Shown here piece by piece: positions 7,718 through 14,082 of a DNA stretch of 20,395 nt. Each line of letters begins with the position of its first letter. Within the stretch, counting starts at the first letter, position 1. The position numbers were made by a program, and so were the translations under genes. The DNA comes from Clostridiales bacterium (GTDB taxonomy: Bacteria > Bacillota > Clostridia > Oscillospirales > Butyricicoccaceae), in NCBI GenBank assembly GCA_019418305.1, contig DYCA01000026.1, positions 1 through 20,395 on the forward strand, given 5' to 3'. Below the pieces are notes generated by a model, which saw nothing but the letters and a program-made list of their open reading frames with translations, searched no databases and was not told the origin of the DNA.

Positions 7718-8971
7718 TTACTTTTTATTTTGCTCTTTTTCATGCGCCGCGCGACGGCGGTCGTTCCAGCCCTCAAGCGTGGTCTGCCGCGCACGGGCCA
7801 CCGCCAGCGCACCCGCCGGCACATCCTTGGTCACGGTAGCACCGGCCGCAGTGAACGCGCGATCGCCCAGCGTGACCGGCGAAACCAGATTGGTATTGCA
7901 GCCGATGAAGCAGTCGTCGCCGATGATAGTCTGGTACTTATGATACCCATCGTAGTTGACCACAACCGTGCCGCAGCCGAAATTCACTCGTTCGCCGACG
8001 GTTGCGTCGCCGATATAGGTCAGATGGGACACCTTGGTGCCGTTGCCGATGGTGGACTTCTTCAGCTCGACAAAATCGCCGATGCGGCAGCCGTCGCCCA
8101 CCACGCACTGCGGACGAACATAGGCAAACGGCCCAACCGTAGTGTGTGCGCCAATCTTGGACTCATACACCTGCGAATTGTTGACCGTCGTCCCCGCGCC
8201 GATCTCCGCCTTTTCCAGAATGGAGTTCGGACCGATGACCGCACCCGCGCCCACCTTGCAGCCCGGACGGATATGGCAGCCGGGCAGAATGGTTACGCCC
8301 GCCTCAATCTCGGCGTCCGGCGCAATATAGGTGTTTTCCGGATCGAAAATCTGTACACCCTTGTCAATCAGCGCAAAGTTGACGCGACCCACCATCGCGC
8401 GGAATGCGATATAGGCCGATCCGCCGTCGCAGATTTCGACGATCTCATTGGTGACGGCGACGCCCTTCTGCGCGCCTGCGGACACTGCTGCGGCAACCAG
8501 CGCGTCCAGCGTATCGCCGCCCGCCGCCAGCGCTTTTTTCAGCATCTCATAGGTGAACATCGCAGCCAGACAGTGCGCATCGCGCGGAATGGGCTGACCC
8601 TCCGCGTCAAAGCCCTGCTGCTCCGCCACCAGCACGCTCACGCCGTAGCCGGTTGTCACGTGCGTCTCAACCAGATGCGTCAGTGCGTCGTCCTCGGTCA
8701 GTACGAACGGCGCAGTAACTACAAGCACATGTTCGCTCTCCGGCAGATTGGCGAGCGCCGCAAAACGGTTGCCCTCCGTCAGCGCAATGCTCTCCGCACC
8801 CGCCAGCGCAGGCTCCCGGTCGTCATGCACAAAGTAGCACGCATCTACGGCGTCAGGCAGTTCATCCCGCACCGTATCGCCCGCCGTACCGAACAGCACC
8901 GGACGCGCATAGGCGGAAAAACCGCCCTCGTCAAACAGGCCGCCAACTAAGGCGGCGGTAATCTTATCCAT
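7718..8971 (-). CDS. glmU: GlmU-like protein: intact acetyltransferase domain, degenerate uridylyltransferase domain
   Basis: Bifunctional GlmU acetylates glucosamine 1-phosphate and then transfers UMP to make UDP-GlcNAc. The C-terminal left-handed beta-helix half (about 205-400) is well kept: hexapeptide repeats, RP at Arg286, ELKKS (Lys304), SHLTYIGD with the catalytic His316, VVNYDG (Asn339) and QTTLEGW. The N-terminal half (about 1-200) is short and lacks the nucleotide-binding LAAGxGTRMxSxxPK loop; it reads [19 protein letters not shown]. The QLGTGHA and GDxPL segments also appear only as remnants ([15 protein letters not shown]). The frame is open throughout, so this is divergence rather than a frameshift. 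Total length is 417 against about 455 for a normal GlmU. The ATG at 8971 has AAGGA upstream. First gene of a unit with prs. Confidence 0.9.
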   Translation of the reverse strand: MDKITAALVGGLFDEGGFSAYARPVLFGTAGDTVRDELPDAVDACYFVHDDREPALAGAESIALTEGNRFAALANLPESEHVLVVTAPFVLTEDDALTHLVETHVTTGYGVSVLVAEQQGFDAEGQPIPRDAHCLAAMFTYEMLKKALAAGGDTLDALVAAAVSAGAQKGVAVTNEIVEICDGGSAYIAFRAMVGRVNFALIDKGVQIFDPENTYIAPDAEIEAGVTILPGCHIRPGCKVGAGAVIGPNSILEKAEIGAGTTVNNSQVYESKIGAHTTVGPFAYVRPQCVVGDGCRIGDFVELKKSTIGNGTKVSHLTYIGDATVGERVNFGCGTVVVNYDGYHKYQTIIGDDCFIGCNTNLVSPVTLGDRAFTAAGATVTKDVPAGALAVARARQTTLEGWNDRRRAAHEKEQNKK

Positions 8972-9029
8972 CGCAGAAAATCCTTCCGTTTCCGTGGGGT
9001 CGCGACGCCCCGTTTTCGGTTATAGATTT

Positions 9030-9035
9030 ATTATA
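9030..9035 (-). promoter_or_regulatory. -10 box of the glmU-prs operon
   Basis: A perfect TATAAT lies about 60 bases before the glmU-like start on the minus strand. No strong -35 is seen at 17 bp. A short GGGG/CCCC palindrome near 8996-9011 lies in the leader. The rest of the 8972-9180 gap holds only this promoter and the upstream terminator. Confidence 0.55.
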
Positions 9036-9117
9036 CAACACCCCTGTATAAAAAGCATCAGCATTTTTCGATAAATTTCCTTGCATCGCAAGATTATTTT
9101 CGCCGTTTGCTGACAAA

Positions 9118-9146
9118 AGGGCTGTCCGCCAAACGCGAACAGCCCT
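9118..9146. terminator. Terminator after the YczE-like gene
   Basis: AGGGCTGTCCGC pairs with GCGAACAGCCCT (one G-U) around a five-base loop. TTTT follows on the minus strand, serving the YczE-like gene. On the plus strand a run of six T also follows. Confidence 0.85.
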
Positions 9147-9180
9147 GCTTTTTTCCCGCGTGAACACAAGAGCGACTCTC

Positions 9181-9900
9181 TCAGCCCTCTATTTCAACCT
9201 CGGCCTGTAGTCCCTCAGGGTCTACAACCATCTCCTGCTCCGCCTGCGGCACCACCACCGCACGCAGCATGCGAATGCGCGGAATGAGCGGCAGATACGC
9301 GTTATACAGGTTGACAAATCGCCCTACAATCAGCGCGGAAACCACCGTGCCGATGCCCAATCCGTTGATACCGCGGAAGAAAATAAAGGACAAAATCAGC
9401 GCAATGATAACCAGTGTCACGTCGAACGCAATTTTGATCGAACCGAAGCGCTTGCCCGTCCGGTCGGTAATCGCCCCCACAACGCCCTCGCCCGGCACAA
9501 GCAGCGCATCCGGCGCAACCTCGACACTGATGCCGAAGCCCAAAACCGCGCAGCCCAGCACCAGCGCCACAAGCTTGATCGGCAGCGAAGAAGGCTCAAA
9601 CCACCACAGTGCTTTCATGCCAACATCGATAAACGCGCTGAACACGAGATTGACCACAATCTGCAAAAACTGAATTGGCGGGAACCTGCGTCCGCGCAAA
9701 ATCACCTGAGCCGCAATGAACAGCAGATTAAACACAAAAGTAAACTGCCCAAGCGAGGGCGCAAACCGCAGGCTGAGCACATACGGTACGCTCGAAATAG
9801 GCGAAGTGCCGAGCGCCGCCTTCGTGATGATAGCCACGCCGAACGCGTTGATGATGACACCAATGGTAAACCACAAATACCGATAAACTAACTTCCTCAT
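9181..9900 (-). CDS. YczE/YyaS-type integral membrane protein
   Basis: The 239-residue protein has five predicted membrane helices (about 8-28, 50-68, 80-98, 110-130 and 158-178) and a hydrophilic acidic C-terminal tail. Conserved-looking stretches are AFGVAIITKAALGTSPISSVPYV, split here as AFGVAIITKAALG and TSPISSVPYV, and GISVEVAPDALLVPGEG. These match the YczE/YitT-related membrane family, whose function is unknown, although B. subtilis YczE has been linked to surfactin/bacillaene production. The ATG at 9900 follows GGGAGG. It is downstream of the mrp/NifX-like operon but separated by a terminator, and no clear own promoter is visible. Its leader holds an unusual hairpin (9932-9951). Not a transporter that I can assign to a substrate. 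Confidence 0.85.
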   Translation of the reverse strand: MRKLVYRYLWFTIGVIINAFGVAIITKAALGTSPISSVPYVLSLRFAPSLGQFTFVFNLLFIAAQVILRGRRFPPIQFLQIVVNLVFSAFIDVGMKALWWFEPSSLPIKLVALVLGCAVLGFGISVEVAPDALLVPGEGVVGAITDRTGKRFGSIKIAFDVTLVIIALILSFIFFRGINGLGIGTVVSALIVGRFVNLYNAYLPLIPRIRMLRAVVVPQAEQEMVVDPEGLQAEVEIEG

Positions 9901-9931
9901 TTTTCCTCCCGATACTCCAAAGGGTTATGAC

Positions 9932-9951
9932 CGTCCGCCCCCTTTCGGACG
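9932..9951 (-). other. Leader hairpin with AAAGGGGG loop before the YczE-like gene
   Basis: A six-base-pair stem CGTCCG/CGGACG presents the loop AAAGGGGG on the minus-strand (mRNA) side. The loop is perfectly complementary to the CCCCCUUU of the small RNAs at 11.4-11.9 kb. It lies about 30 bases before the start codon. On the plus strand the same hairpin would show a CCCCCTTT loop. Confidence 0.5.
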
Positions 9952-9961
9952 ATTCCGTAAA

Positions 9962-9991
9962 AACGAGGCGTCCCGCATCGGACGCCCCGTT
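9962..9991 (-). terminator. Terminator of the mrp/NifX-like operon
   Basis: AACGGGGCGTCC pairs with GGACGCCTCGTT on the minus strand with one mismatch, followed by TTT. It ends six bases after the NifX-like stop codon. Confidence 0.85.
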
Positions 9992-9997
9992 TGTTTT

Positions 9998-10441
9998 TCA
10001 GTTCTCTTCCTGTCCTTCCGGGATCTGCCGCAGAATTTCTATCGGGCCGCAGCCAGCGCACTTGGCGCAGTCATGCATGCATGCCATCGGATCGTCCGGG
10101 TCTTCCTCCCGCCCGATCTCGAGCAGCGCCGGATCGCCCTGTCTTTCACCCACCAGAAATTTTGCAACCGCTTCCTCAGCCGAACCTTCGCAGCCCGGCA
10201 CAAGCAGCACGCCGATCATCTCCAGCGCGTTGCGTATGGCGAGTCCCAGCGCGCCGCAAATGAGCACATCAATTTTTTCCATGCTCGCCAGCTTGAGCAA
10301 ATCGGTCGTACTGGTTCCCTCTACAGAAGCCAGCCGCTTGCCCGTCGGGTTTTGCCCCTCCGCGCTGACAATCAGAATCGAGCGGCACTCGCCCAGATTT
10401 TTGGCGATCTGCCCGCCGTCATATGCTACGCCGATATTCAT
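9998..10441 (-). CDS. NifX/NifB-type dinitrogenase iron-molybdenum cofactor-like protein with Cys-rich tail
   Basis: The 147-residue protein has a NifX/NafY/NifB-C-like fold (about 1-100), opening with MNIGVAYDGG and continuing TTDLLKLASMEKIDVLICGALG. The family binds iron-sulfur or FeMo-cofactor precursors, but many Firmicutes members occur without nitrogenase and their role is unsettled. The C-terminal 30 residues carry CMHDCAKCAGC (Cys121, 125, 128, 131), able to bind a cluster or metal. Its start overlaps the mrp stop as ATGA, so translation is coupled. Together with Mrp this suggests iron-sulfur cluster handling; no nif structural gene is present in the window. Confidence 0.88.
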   Translation of the reverse strand: MNIGVAYDGGQIAKNLGECRSILIVSAEGQNPTGKRLASVEGTSTTDLLKLASMEKIDVLICGALGLAIRNALEMIGVLLVPGCEGSAEEAVAKFLVGERQGDPALLEIGREEDPDDPMACMHDCAKCAGCGPIEILRQIPEGQEEN

Positions 10442-11256
10442 CGAAGGCCCTCCACCGTCTTGAGCGCACCGGAAAGCGCGTCAGGCAGCTTGGCGTCCTC
10501 GATTTTGCCCGCGTCCACTGCAGCGGCCAGCTTGGGGTCAATCGGCAGTTTGGCCAGCACGGGCAGGCCGTATCCCGCCGCTACCTCGTCCACGTGGCTT
10601 TCGCCAAAGACTGTAATGTGCTTGCCGCAGTCCGGACACTCCAGATAGCTGTAGTTCTCCACCACGCCAATGAGCGGAATGTCCATCATTTTCGCCATCT
10701 TAACTGCCTTACCCACGATCATGCTGACCAGATCCTGTGGCGAAGTAACGACCAGAATGCCGTCTACCGGCAGGGACTGGAACACGGTCAGCGGCACGTC
10801 GCCCGTACCAGGCGGCATATCGACGAACAGAAAATCCACGTCGTCCCATATTACGTCCGACCAGAACTGCTTTACCGTTTCTGCGATGATAGGTCCGCGG
10901 TAGATAACCGGGTCATCCTCGTTCGGCAGCACCAGATTGATCGAAATCATCTGCACGCCGCCCTCACTACGCGCGGGCAGGATGCCCTCCTCGCAGCCTT
11001 CCAGCTTGTCGTGCACGCCGAAAGTCTTGGGGATGGACGGACCGGTGATATCCGCATCCAGAATGCCGCAGGTATAACCTTTGCGCGTCATACCAACCGC
11101 GAGCATCGAGGTCAGCAGGCTTTTGCCCACACCGCCCTTACCGGACACAATGCCGATGACCTTTTTAACCGAAGCCGCGGGATTTGCCGAGACCTTCAGG
11201 CTCTTTTCACCGCCGCAGCCAGCAGAGCAGGATTCGCAGTTATGCGAACAACCCAT
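10438..11256 (-). CDS. mrp: Mrp/NBP35-family iron-sulfur cluster carrier ATPase
   Basis: The 272-residue protein is a MinD-like deviant P-loop ATPase that carries and inserts Fe-S clusters. It has Walker A GKGGVGKS (39-46), the Mrp signature LDADITGPSIPKTFG (66-80), FVDMPPGTGD and the bridging-cluster motif ECPDCG (Cys207, Cys210). The N-terminus has a further cysteine group, CSHNCESCSAGC (Cys3, 7, 10, 14), as in NBP35-like members, so two clusters per subunit are possible. ATG at 11256 with AGGAG ten bases before it. It has its own strong promoter and is translationally coupled to the NifX-like gene. Confidence 0.95.
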   Translation of the reverse strand: MGCSHNCESCSAGCGGEKSLKVSANPAASVKKVIGIVSGKGGVGKSLLTSMLAVGMTRKGYTCGILDADITGPSIPKTFGVHDKLEGCEEGILPARSEGGVQMISINLVLPNEDDPVIYRGPIIAETVKQFWSDVIWDDVDFLFVDMPPGTGDVPLTVFQSLPVDGILVVTSPQDLVSMIVGKAVKMAKMMDIPLIGVVENYSYLECPDCGKHITVFGESHVDEVAAGYGLPVLAKLPIDPKLAAAVDAGKIEDAKLPDALSGALKTVEGLR

Positions 11257-11296
11257 ACTACAACAACTCCTAACATATCTTTACTCGCCTTTTTTT

Positions 11297-11325
11297 AGTA
11301 TACCGCATTGCTTTCTCTTACGCAA
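11297..11325 (-). promoter_or_regulatory. Promoter of the mrp operon
   Basis: TTGCGT (11320-11325), a 17-bp spacer and TATACT (11297-11302) stand about 40 bases before the mrp start, just after sRNA unit 1's terminator. Confidence 0.78.
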
Positions 11326-11351
11326 GGGGCAATCCGACTGCGCACAACAGG

Positions 11352-11487
11352 AAAGCGCCGCCGTCTCGTCGGGGGAAACGAGACGACGGCGCTTTGCCCA
11401 TTCACTACACAGATTTGAAAAAGGGGGTAAAAGAGAAATAAAAGATCGGTAGGCTGTCGATTCGGGATTGCGGCTTCCCTCATCGAC
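11352..11487 (-). ncRNA. C-rich small RNA, unit 1
   Basis: This is the copy nearest mrp. On the minus strand the promoter is TTCACA (11520-11525), 20 bp, TATACT (11494-11499), so transcription should start near 11487. The RNA opens with a hairpin (11456-11487): GTCGAT, a GA/GA internal loop, GGG, loop, CCC, ATCGAC. A U-rich unpaired part follows with ACCCCCUUUUU (C tract 11423-11427). It ends in an 18-bp hairpin (11352-11369 with 11378-11395, one G-U) with loop UUCCCCCG and a TTTCCTGTT tail. No ribosome site precedes the only short frame, which is not conserved in unit 2. Predicted length about 136 nt. Function is inferred: base-pairing regulation of G-rich ribosome sites. Confidence 0.75.
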
Positions 11488-11557
11488 ATACTTAGTATAC
11501 CCCATGCAGCGCGGGAAAGTGTGAACAGATTATAAATATGCTGTGAAAGAATTGTTT
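11423..11557. repeat. Direct repeat copy A (135 bp)
   Basis: Aligns without gaps to 11889-12023, offset 466, with about 14 differences by eye. Only one difference falls within the transcribed part; the others are in the promoter and the operator-like region. Confidence 0.93.
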
Positions 11558-11586
11558 CCTGTCTGTTTTTCCGTAAACATGGGAAA

Positions 11587-11728
11587 CGCCCTGTTTTCCA
11601 AAAGGGGGAATGGAAAACAGGGCGCACGCCAATGCAAAATGAAAAAGAGGATAAAAAGAAAAGGTGAAAGAAAGAAAACATAATGTAAAAAGGGGGTATC
11701 AGTTGGGATGGTGTCTTTCCCTTCCGAC
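11587..11728 (-). ncRNA. C-rich small RNA, unit 2 (divergent copy)
   Basis: The promoter is TTCACA (11761-11766), 20 bp, TATACT (11735-11740), with a predicted start near 11728. The primary sequence differs from units 1 and 3, but the architecture is the same. The 5' hairpin pairs GTCGG with CTGAT across an AA/AA internal loop and GGG/CCC. The unpaired ACCCCCUUUUU (C tract 11692-11696) follows directly. A long pyrimidine-rich stretch leads to a perfect 14-bp terminator stem (11587-11600 with 11611-11624) whose loop is UUCCCCCUUU. Predicted length about 142 nt. The changed but compensated stem supports a structured RNA. Confidence 0.72.
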
Positions 11729-11825
11729 AATCATAGTATAGCGCACGCAGGTCGAAAAAGTGTGAACAGCTTTTGAACAGACTTTGAAAGGTTTATGACA
11801 TTACCCGCGCCGCCTGAAGAGCGGG

Positions 11826-11953
11826 AAAAACCCCCGGTCCATGGGGGAAATGGAACCGAGGGTTTTTCGCTCATTTCACAAAATAAAGGGGGGTAAAAGA
11901 GAAATAAAAGATCGGTAGGCTGTCGATTCGGGATTGCGGCTTCCCTTATCGAC
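11826..11953 (-). ncRNA. C-rich small RNA, unit 3
   Basis: This copy is nearest the helicase-loader gene. The promoter is TTCACA (11986-11991), 20 bp, TATACT (11960-11965), predicted start near 11953. The first 65 transcribed bases match unit 1 except for one position in the hairpin's internal loop. The C tract here is six long (11888-11893). The terminator has a different sequence (11826-11842 with 11850-11867; one bulge and a G-U) but again presents UUCCCCC in its loop and ends in TTTTT. Predicted length about 128 nt. Confidence 0.75.
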
Positions 11954-12023
11954 ATGCTTAGTATACCCCATACAGCCAGGGAATATGTGAATAAACTTTG
12001 AACGTGCTGTGAAAGAATTGTTT
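11889..12023. repeat. Direct repeat copy B (135 bp)
   Basis: Partner of 11423-11557. It runs into the last two bases of the helicase-loader stop codon, so the duplicated segment includes the complete promoter and operator region. Confidence 0.93.
11986..12013 (-). promoter_or_regulatory. Three hexamers at 11-bp period upstream of sRNA unit 3
   Basis: On the minus strand TTCACA (12008-12013), TTCAAA (11997-12002) and TTCACA (11986-11991) stand exactly 11 bp apart, the last overlapping the -35 position. Unit 2 has the same at 11783, 11772 and 11761 (TTCAAA, TTCAAA, TTCACA). Unit 1 has the outer two (11542, 11520) with a degenerate middle. This is the usual layout of OmpR/PhoB-family binding sites. 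Confidence 0.65.
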
Positions 12024-13020
12024 ACATTTTCTTTTGCTTTTTCATCAGTCGAATATCGTCCCCGAAAAAGCGCAGCGACACGAACTCACCCAACAGACGC
12101 GACGCCACGGCGGGCGAATATTTTTCCGCCAGCGCCTCCGGCGGCAGGTTGGTATTGACAATCATCGGCCGCCCCGCCATCAAGCGATTGTTGATAAGGT
12201 TGTACAAAGCGGACACCGTAAATGCTGTGCCCATTTCGGTTCCCATATCGTCGATGATAAGCAGATCGGCGCGCTCATAGCGTGCTGCGCGCTCGGCCGC
12301 GGCCTCGCCGTCGCCATTGCCGAATTTTATCGTCTCATACGCCGCGACGATATTGATTGCCGTATCATACGCCACTGAAAATCCGCGCGCGGCCACCGCC
12401 TCGGCAATACAGGACGACAGGAAGGTCTTACCCAGCCCGGTCGAGCCATACAGAAGCAGATTGGGCGAATGCGCGCCGAATTTTTCGGCATATGCCTTGC
12501 ACTCATCCAGATTATACTCCATATTTTCCCGCGGAGACAAACCCAGACGCGCGTCCGGTCGAGTGGAATAGTAATCCATACGGAAATGCGCAAAATTCTG
12601 GTCGCGGATAGGCAGCACTGCGGACAGCTGCTCGCGCAGCAGAGCGGCATACCGCGCTTTGACGCATTCGCAGGTTGCGCTGCCTGCATAACCCGTGTCA
12701 CCGCACTTTTCACACATCGGTTTTTCGGTCAGATAATCCGCATCCAGCCCCATGCCGCGCAGCAGTTCCGCACGCTCGGCCTGCAAAGCCAGATTCTGCC
12801 CGCGCAGCTGCTCGATGGCTGCGGCTGGGTCACCGCCTGTATTGAGCGCCGCGCGCAATACCGACGCCGCCGTCTGCGACAGCGTGCGATCGATCGCGCG
12901 AATACGCGGCTCTCGTGCATATACCTCACGCCGACGCGCCTCAAATGCTTCACTCCGCGCTGTGCGCTCACGTTCCAGCTCACGCCGCGCCGCCGCCAAA
13001 AGTTTTCTGTCGTATCCCAT
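12022..13020 (-). CDS. DnaI/DnaC-like helicase loader ATPase
   Basis: This AAA+ protein of 332 residues loads the replicative helicase at origins or restart sites. A long helical N-terminus (1-95) precedes a zinc-binding group CEKCGDTGY...CECV (Cys103, 106, 117, 119). The ATPase core follows, with Walker A GSTGLGKT (192-199), Walker B LLIIDDMG (253-260) and a conserved SRL near the arginine-finger region. The Cys cluster and order match clostridial DnaI-like loaders. ATG at 13020 lies three bases after the dnaD stop, with GGAGG inside the upstream gene's end. The two form the primosome operon. The stop codon abuts the direct repeat carrying sRNA unit 3; no separate terminator is seen. Confidence 0.92.
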   Translation of the reverse strand: MGYDRKLLAAARRELERERTARSEAFEARRREVYAREPRIRAIDRTLSQTAASVLRAALNTGGDPAAAIEQLRGQNLALQAERAELLRGMGLDADYLTEKPMCEKCGDTGYAGSATCECVKARYAALLREQLSAVLPIRDQNFAHFRMDYYSTRPDARLGLSPRENMEYNLDECKAYAEKFGAHSPNLLLYGSTGLGKTFLSSCIAEAVAARGFSVAYDTAINIVAAYETIKFGNGDGEAAAERAARYERADLLIIDDMGTEMGTAFTVSALYNLINNRLMAGRPMIVNTNLPPEALAEKYSPAVASRLLGEFVSLRFFGDDIRLMKKQKKM

Positions 13021-13023
13021 GGC

Positions 13024-13950
13024 TTATTCCTCCGTTTTGCGGCGATGACTGCGCACGCGCGCCGCCCAGTCTTGTTCCCACGCGGCCAGCGTGCCGGGAT
13101 CGGTCGGCTGCGCCGGGGTCTGTCCGACCGCCGCCCGCGTCTCGGGTTCGAGCGCGGTGATTTCACTGACCGTATGTACACCCGCCTCGTCCCAGCGACG
13201 TAAAATGCCCAGCGTGTAGTCCAGACTCTTGTGTCCCTGCTGCTTGTCCGTGCGACGAACCGCCAGTTCGATCGCCTCGGGCGGGAAGCCGTGCGCGAGT
13301 GCAAAGCGGCACACGCGCTGTTCCTTGGGTGCAGGCTGCGCCGGGTCTGCGCCGAGTGCCTTGTAAACCGCCTCACTCAACGGTTTTTCGTTTGCCTTAC
13401 GTGCCAGATACTGCTGCGCCTGCTGCGCGGAAACCACCCCCATATCCGCCCACAGATAGGTTTCGCGTCGGATGTCGCTCAGCCGTACCACGCCTTTTTC
13501 GCCCTTGAGATAGGAAAGAAGCTCAATAATCGCGCCCGCGGACAGGCCAAGGTGATCGTAGGCCGTCAGCAGACAGCGCAGCTGTCCCTCGGTCAGGGTG
13601 CGGCCGAGCACGCTCTCCGCACTGTCGCAGACCGCCGCAAACTTGTGGTCGTCCAGCCGTGCGCGGCGCAGTTCGTCCGCCGTGTATTGCGGCGTATCCG
13701 AAGGTTTGTCCGCTTGCGGCGGCACAGCAGGCGTGACCAAGCCGTTGAGCGTGAACGCCGCGCGCTCATATCGCTCCTGCGACAGATGCAGCGCACGCGC
13801 CGCGGTTTTTCCGTCCGCGCTGCCATGCCGCAGAACATAAAGATACAACAGCGCCGCGTCGCCGTCCGCAGCGGCAATCAGCTTGTCCAGCATGTCACAG
13901 CGCGCGACACGCAGGTCGCCCTCAGGGAGCGATACGGAGGTCTGGGCCAT
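13024..13950 (-). CDS. DnaD-domain primosome protein
   Basis: The 308-residue protein has an N-terminal winged-helix-like part (about 15-75), then two tandem DnaD/DnaB_2 modules (about 105-175 and 190-260). Each ends with the YLWADMGV- or ILRRWDEAGV-type signature. The C-terminus is charged and disordered. Such proteins recruit the helicase loader during initiation or restart, fitting the coupled loader gene immediately downstream. The ATG at 13950 follows GGAAAGGA; a nearby ATG at 13958 is out of frame. It has its own promoter. Confidence 0.9.
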   Translation of the reverse strand: MAQTSVSLPEGDLRVARCDMLDKLIAAADGDAALLYLYVLRHGSADGKTAARALHLSQERYERAAFTLNGLVTPAVPPQADKPSDTPQYTADELRRARLDDHKFAAVCDSAESVLGRTLTEGQLRCLLTAYDHLGLSAGAIIELLSYLKGEKGVVRLSDIRRETYLWADMGVVSAQQAQQYLARKANEKPLSEAVYKALGADPAQPAPKEQRVCRFALAHGFPPEAIELAVRRTDKQQGHKSLDYTLGILRRWDEAGVHTVSEITALEPETRAAVGQTPAQPTDPGTLAAWEQDWAARVRSHRRKTEE

Positions 13951-13985
13951 CGGTTCATTTCCTTTCCAAATCGGGATTGTTTTTT

Positions 13986-14015
13986 ATTATAACACACGCT
14001 GTATATGCGGGGCAA
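13986..14015 (-). promoter_or_regulatory. Promoter of the dnaD-dnaI operon
   Basis: TTGCCC (14010-14015), 18 bp, TATAAT (13986-13991), about 35 bases before the dnaD-like start. Confidence 0.75.
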
Positions 14016-14021
14016 ATGGAA

Positions 14022-14057
14022 AAGGGGCTCCGGCGCATTCGACTGCCGGAGTCCCTT
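14022..14057 (-). terminator. Terminator after pnp
   Basis: AAGGGACTCCGGC pairs with GCCGGAGCCCCTT with one mismatch; TTCC follows on the minus strand. It lies 25 bases after the pnp stop. Confidence 0.85.
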
Positions 14058-14082
14058 GTATTTCTATCTTTGCAAGATGGAA

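Noticed and set aside
7718..8971. Frameshift as the reason for the abnormal GlmU N-terminus
   Set aside because: The frame is open throughout, other frames show no missing LAAGxGTRM motif, and the sequence retains distant echoes of the fold. It is divergence.
10065..10085. Repeated atgc units in the NifX-like gene as a microsatellite or phase-variable tract
   Set aside because: It is short and encodes the conserved-looking CMHDC cysteine motif.
11281..11955. Short minus-strand reading frames across the sRNA units (for example frames starting MSMREAA or MSIREAA)
   Set aside because: They have no ribosome site, begin at the predicted RNA start, and are not kept in unit 2, where the frame stops after about eleven codons. 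The similarity between units 1 and 3 comes from the DNA duplication.
11986..12013. TTCACA repeats as plain -35 boxes
   Set aside because: The distance to TATACT is 20 bp in all three units, outside the usual 16-18, and the hexamers recur at 11 bp; activator binding fits better.
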